Assembly (NCBI GenBank): GCA_002422395.1
Contig: DIUY01000021.1
Coordinates: 62,001 to 126,000, forward strand
Source: Methylococcaceae bacterium UBA6146
GTDB taxonomy: Bacteria; Pseudomonadota; Gammaproteobacteria; Methylococcales; Methylomonadaceae
DNA: 64,000 nucleotides
Reading direction: 5' to 3'
The notes beneath the pieces were generated by a model. The model was not told where the DNA came from, ran no database searches, and saw only the letters and a program-made list of their open reading frames with translations. The position numbers and the translations under genes were made by a program. Below are positions 61,662-64,000 of the stretch, one piece after another. Each line of letters begins with the position of its first letter. Position 1 is the first letter of the stretch.

Positions 61662-61685
61662 GTTCATCAAACCCTGTAAGCCGGA

Positions 61686-61856
61686 TTATGCCATCAATTT
61701 GAAAAAACTTTTAGGTGCGCCACAGATTGGGCAATCCCAATTGTCGGGAATATCTTCCCAGCGCGTGCCCGGTAAGATGCCGCTGTCGGGATCGCCTTTT
61801 TCTTCAGCATAAATATGCTCGCATTCTAAGCAGTGATATTTTTTAAAATCTGACAT
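61686..61856 (-). CDS. Rubredoxin
   Basis: A 56-residue rubredoxin, a small one-iron electron carrier. The two Cys pairs are YHCLECEHIYAEE and WDCPICGAPKS, and the family body GDPDSGILPGTRWEDIPDNW is intact. The start ATG (61854-61856) gives MSDFKKYHCLEC and the stop is at 61686. Its redox partner is unknown; rubredoxins in methanotrophs have been associated with alkane or methane oxidation, but nothing adjacent shows that here. It ends 17 bp from MITE copy H. Confidence 0.95.
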   Translation of the reverse strand: MSDFKKYHCLECEHIYAEEKGDPDSGILPGTRWEDIPDNWDCPICGAPKSFFKLMA

Positions 61857-61947
61857 AGTTTTACCTAAGTGGTATGAAAGCTGACGCTTTTTGAAATTCG
61901 GCTTAGTAAAGAATTAGTGTTAGCCAAATCCTAAACGCTCCGCCCAA

Positions 61948-61984
61948 CATGAAGGATGCGCCGTTTATGCTTTTATCCTTCATG
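61948..61984. repeat. Hairpin after thrC
   Basis: CATGAAGGAT and ATCCTTCATG form a 10-bp stem with a 17-nt loop, just 3' of thrC on the minus strand. No strong T-tract follows, so it may stabilise rather than terminate. Confidence 0.5.
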
Positions 61985-62002
61985 CTGGCAAGCCAGTATT
62001 TC

Positions 62003-63082
62003 TTACAAAGTATCCAAAATCGCCCGTTTGACCGCATCAAGGCTGGCGTCAATCGTGATTGGCTGGGCATCGGCACATTGCTTCATGGCAATGTCCGGGT
62101 CTTTGATGCCGTTGCCTGTCAAGGTGCAGACTATCTTGCTGCCTTCCGGAATTTTGCCGGTGCTGATGTCGTGCAACGCGCCCGCCAATGAAGTGGCTGA
62201 AGCAGGCTCACAAAATACGCCCTCGTGTTGCGACAGCATTTTTTGCGCCGCCAAGATTTGCTCGTCGGTGAACTTGTCAAACCAGCCGCCGGATTCCTTT
62301 TGGACATTCCAAGCCAAATCCCAAGATTGTGGGTGGCCAATGCGGATTGCGGTTGCCACGGTTTCGGGGTTATCAACCATCGCACCTAAGACAAATGGTG
62401 CGGCGCCTGCGGCTTGATAGCCGCACATAACAGGGCGGTTGCCGCAGACCCTTTCGGTGGCATATTCTTGGTAGCCTTTCCAGTAAGCGGTGATGTTGCC
62501 TGCATTACCCACGGGCAGGCAGTGGAAATCGGGTGCGAAACCCAATTCGTCAACGATTTCAAAGGCGGCGGTTTTTTGGCCTTCGATACGGAACGGGTTG
62601 ATAGAATTGACAATAGTCACCGGCGCAAGCGCGGCAACTTCTTTAACCAACGCCATACCCCTATCAAAGTTGCCGTTAATCTGGATGATTTTGGCGTCAT
62701 ACATTAAGGTTTGCGCCAATTTGCCCAGCGCGATTTTGCCTTCAGGAATCAACACGAACGCTTTAATGCCGGCCCGCACGGCATAAGCGGCGGCGGCGGC
62801 GGAGGTGTTGCCGGTGGACGCGCAAATGATGGCTTGGCTACCGGCTTCGACGGCTTTCGTCACCGCCATGGTCATGCCCCGGTCTTTAAACGAGCCAGTG
62901 GGGTTAAGGCCTTCAAATTTAACATAAATGTCCACGTCTTTGCCGATCAGGCGTGGGATGTTTTGCAATTGGATCAAGGGTGTGTTGCCTTCGCCCAAAC
63001 TGATTAAACGGGTTTCGGCACTGACCGGCAAACGGTGGCGGTAGCGTTCAATAATGCCTGTGTAGCGTGTTGGTGTAGTCAT
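62003..63082 (-). CDS. thrC: Threonine synthase ThrC
   Basis: A 359-residue PLP enzyme converting O-phosphohomoserine to threonine. The PLP lysine is in GLNPTGSFKDRGMTMAVTKA, the phosphate-binding loop is in PVGNAGNITAYWKGY, and CASTGNTSAAAAAYAVRAG fits the shorter class of bacterial threonine synthases. It lies 8 bp after hom, forming a hom-thrC operon on the minus strand, so homoserine made by one is used after phosphorylation by the other. Confidence 0.97.
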   Translation of the reverse strand: MTTPTRYTGIIERYRHRLPVSAETRLISLGEGNTPLIQLQNIPRLIGKDVDIYVKFEGLNPTGSFKDRGMTMAVTKAVEAGSQAIICASTGNTSAAAAAYAVRAGIKAFVLIPEGKIALGKLAQTLMYDAKIIQINGNFDRGMALVKEVAALAPVTIVNSINPFRIEGQKTAAFEIVDELGFAPDFHCLPVGNAGNITAYWKGYQEYATERVCGNRPVMCGYQAAGAAPFVLGAMVDNPETVATAIRIGHPQSWDLAWNVQKESGGWFDKFTDEQILAAQKMLSQHEGVFCEPASATSLAGALHDISTGKIPEGSKIVCTLTGNGIKDPDIAMKQCADAQPITIDASLDAVKRAILDTL

Positions 63083-63090
63083 CTAATTAT

Positions 63091-64000
63091 TTATCCTAAA
63101 GTTTCCAAACGGATACGGTTGATTTTTCCGGTTACGGTGGGTAACGCTTCGATTTTGGCAATCGCGGCGTTCATTTCTTGCTCAAGTGTGACTTGGGTCA
63201 GCATGATGATAGGGATTGCCGTTTCACCGTGCGAGGGTTCTTTTTGAATAATCGCCTCAATGCTGATGTTGTGGGCGGCCAAAATCCGTGTGACATCCGC
63301 CAATACCCCCGGCTTATCTTCTGCATTCAGGCGCAAATAATACGCCGTTTTAAAATGTTCCGGCGATAACAAGGGAATGTCGGCCAAGGCGTCCGCTTGG
63401 AAGGCCAGATGCGGGACGCGGTTTTCAGGGTCACTCGTTAAGGCTCTGACGACATCAATCACATCGGCGACCACGGCGGATGCAGTCGGTTCGGCACCGG
63501 CACCGGCACCGTAATACAGCGTCGGGCCAACGGCATCGCCTTCGACCAGCACAGCATTTTTTACCCCGTCGACGTTGGCAATGAGGCGGCGCTCAGGGAT
63601 TAAGGTGGGGTGTACCCGCAGTTCAATGCCTTCCGGTGTTTGCCTGGCGATACCTAAATGCTTGATGCGGTAGCCCAGTTGTTCGGCGTATTCCACATCG
63701 GTGCGGGTGATTTGGGTGATGCCTTCGGTGTAGACCTTATCGAACTGCAACGGGATACCAAACGCAATCGACGCCAAAATGGTCAATTTATTGGCGGCAT
63801 CAATGCCTTCCACATCAAACGTGGGGTCGGCTTCGGCATAACCTAAGGCTTGCGCTTCGGCCAGCACGTCAGCAAAATCACGGCCTTTGTCACGCATTTC
63901 GGTCAGGATAAAATTGCCGGTGCCATTGATAATGCCCGCCAACCATTGGATGCGGTTGCCGCTTAAGCCTTCGCGGATGGCTTTGATAATAGGGACGCCA
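63091..64000 (-). CDS. hom: Homoserine dehydrogenase, 5'-partial at window edge
   Basis: The 3' part (over 300 residues) of homoserine dehydrogenase. The frame runs to the right edge (GVPIIKAIREGLSGNRIQW continuing into LAGIINGTGNFILTEM), so the N-terminal Rossmann domain is outside. The catalytic region GYAEADPTFDVEGIDAANKL and the C-terminal ACT domain (DKPGVLADVTRILAAHNISI) are present; the ACT domain gives threonine feedback. It precedes thrC by 8 bp. Confidence 0.97.
   Translation of the reverse strand, partial: GVPIIKAIREGLSGNRIQWLAGIINGTGNFILTEMRDKGRDFADVLAEAQALGYAEADPTFDVEGIDAANKLTILASIAFGIPLQFDKVYTEGITQITRTDVEYAEQLGYRIKHLGIARQTPEGIELRVHPTLIPERRLIANVDGVKNAVLVEGDAVGPTLYYGAGAGAEPTASAVVADVIDVVRALTSDPENRVPHLAFQADALADIPLLSPEHFKTAYYLRLNAEDKPGVLADVTRILAAHNISIEAIIQKEPSHGETAIPIIMLTQVTLEQEMNAAIAKIEALPTVTGKINRIRLETLG

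Noticed and set aside
1..64000. CRISPR array, tRNA or rRNA genes
   Set aside because: No regularly spaced direct repeats, no TTCGAATC-type T-loops with cloverleaf arms, and no rRNA-like sequence were found in the intergenic regions.

Overview
The window looks like chromosome of a gammaproteobacterial methylotroph, most likely a methanotroph of the Methylococcales type. The lineage call is inference. It rests on a beta-ribofuranosylaminobenzene 5'-phosphate synthase homologue (tetrahydromethanopterin synthesis), pqqD-pqqE (cofactor of methanol dehydrogenase), and gammaproteobacterial housekeeping genes (mrcB, lolA, rarA, dbpA, maeB, mscK). No ribosomal RNA, tRNA or CRISPR array was seen.

Layout. 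1-2.9 kb: zeta-toxin-like P-loop kinase, CYTH triphosphatase-like protein, a TPR-like exported protein, and seven-iron ferredoxin. 3.1-7.3 kb (minus): RFAP-synthase-like protein, HAD phosphatase, nucleotidyltransferase, pqqE, pqqD. 7.4-10.8 kb (minus): ilvB-ilvH-ilvC. 11-18.3 kb: mltB, mrcB-lolA-rarA, dbpA. 18.4-24.9 kb (minus): SpoIIAA-like protein and hrcA-grpE-dnaK-dnaJ-dapB, with a CIRCE operator before hrcA and a sigma-32-like promoter before dnaK. 25-30.8 kb: methyltransferase/DUF1244 pair, yciB-yciI-bolA-parvulin operon, decapeptide-repeat zinc-ribbon protein, recJ. 31-34.6 kb is accessory: a frameshifted PEP-CTERM gene, a type II restriction-modification pair, and integron attC-like sites with a truncated cassette gene. 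34.9-38.8 kb: universal stress protein, then an exported-protein/cupredoxin/adenylate-cyclase operon. 38.8-39.4 kb: reverse-transcriptase and RAYT-transposase fossils between two nearly identical palindromes. 39.4-46.5 kb: maeB, a lipoprotein, hypA-hypB and hypF. 46.6-55 kb: mscK, alaC, a large RTX protein. 55.2-61.5 kb: STAS antagonist, anti-sigma-type kinase, a short large-type glutamate dehydrogenase, and a convergent PAS-PP2C phosphatase, together a partner-switching set. 61.7-64 kb: rubredoxin, thrC and the 3' part of hom.

The most unusual non-coding structure is a set of about 90-140 bp non-autonomous insertion elements (MITEs). Their ends begin GGTAGT or a close variant, and several are flanked by 8-bp target duplications that can be read directly (exact at 42.57, 51.59 and 61.52 kb; 7 of 8 bases at 10.87 kb). 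One copy is inserted inside another. No transposase for them lies in the window. A second set of short REP-like palindromes is scattered through intergenic regions. The integron-like attC sites beside the restriction-modification pair, and the partner-switching genes around a glutamate dehydrogenase lacking the usual N-terminal half, are the other leads.
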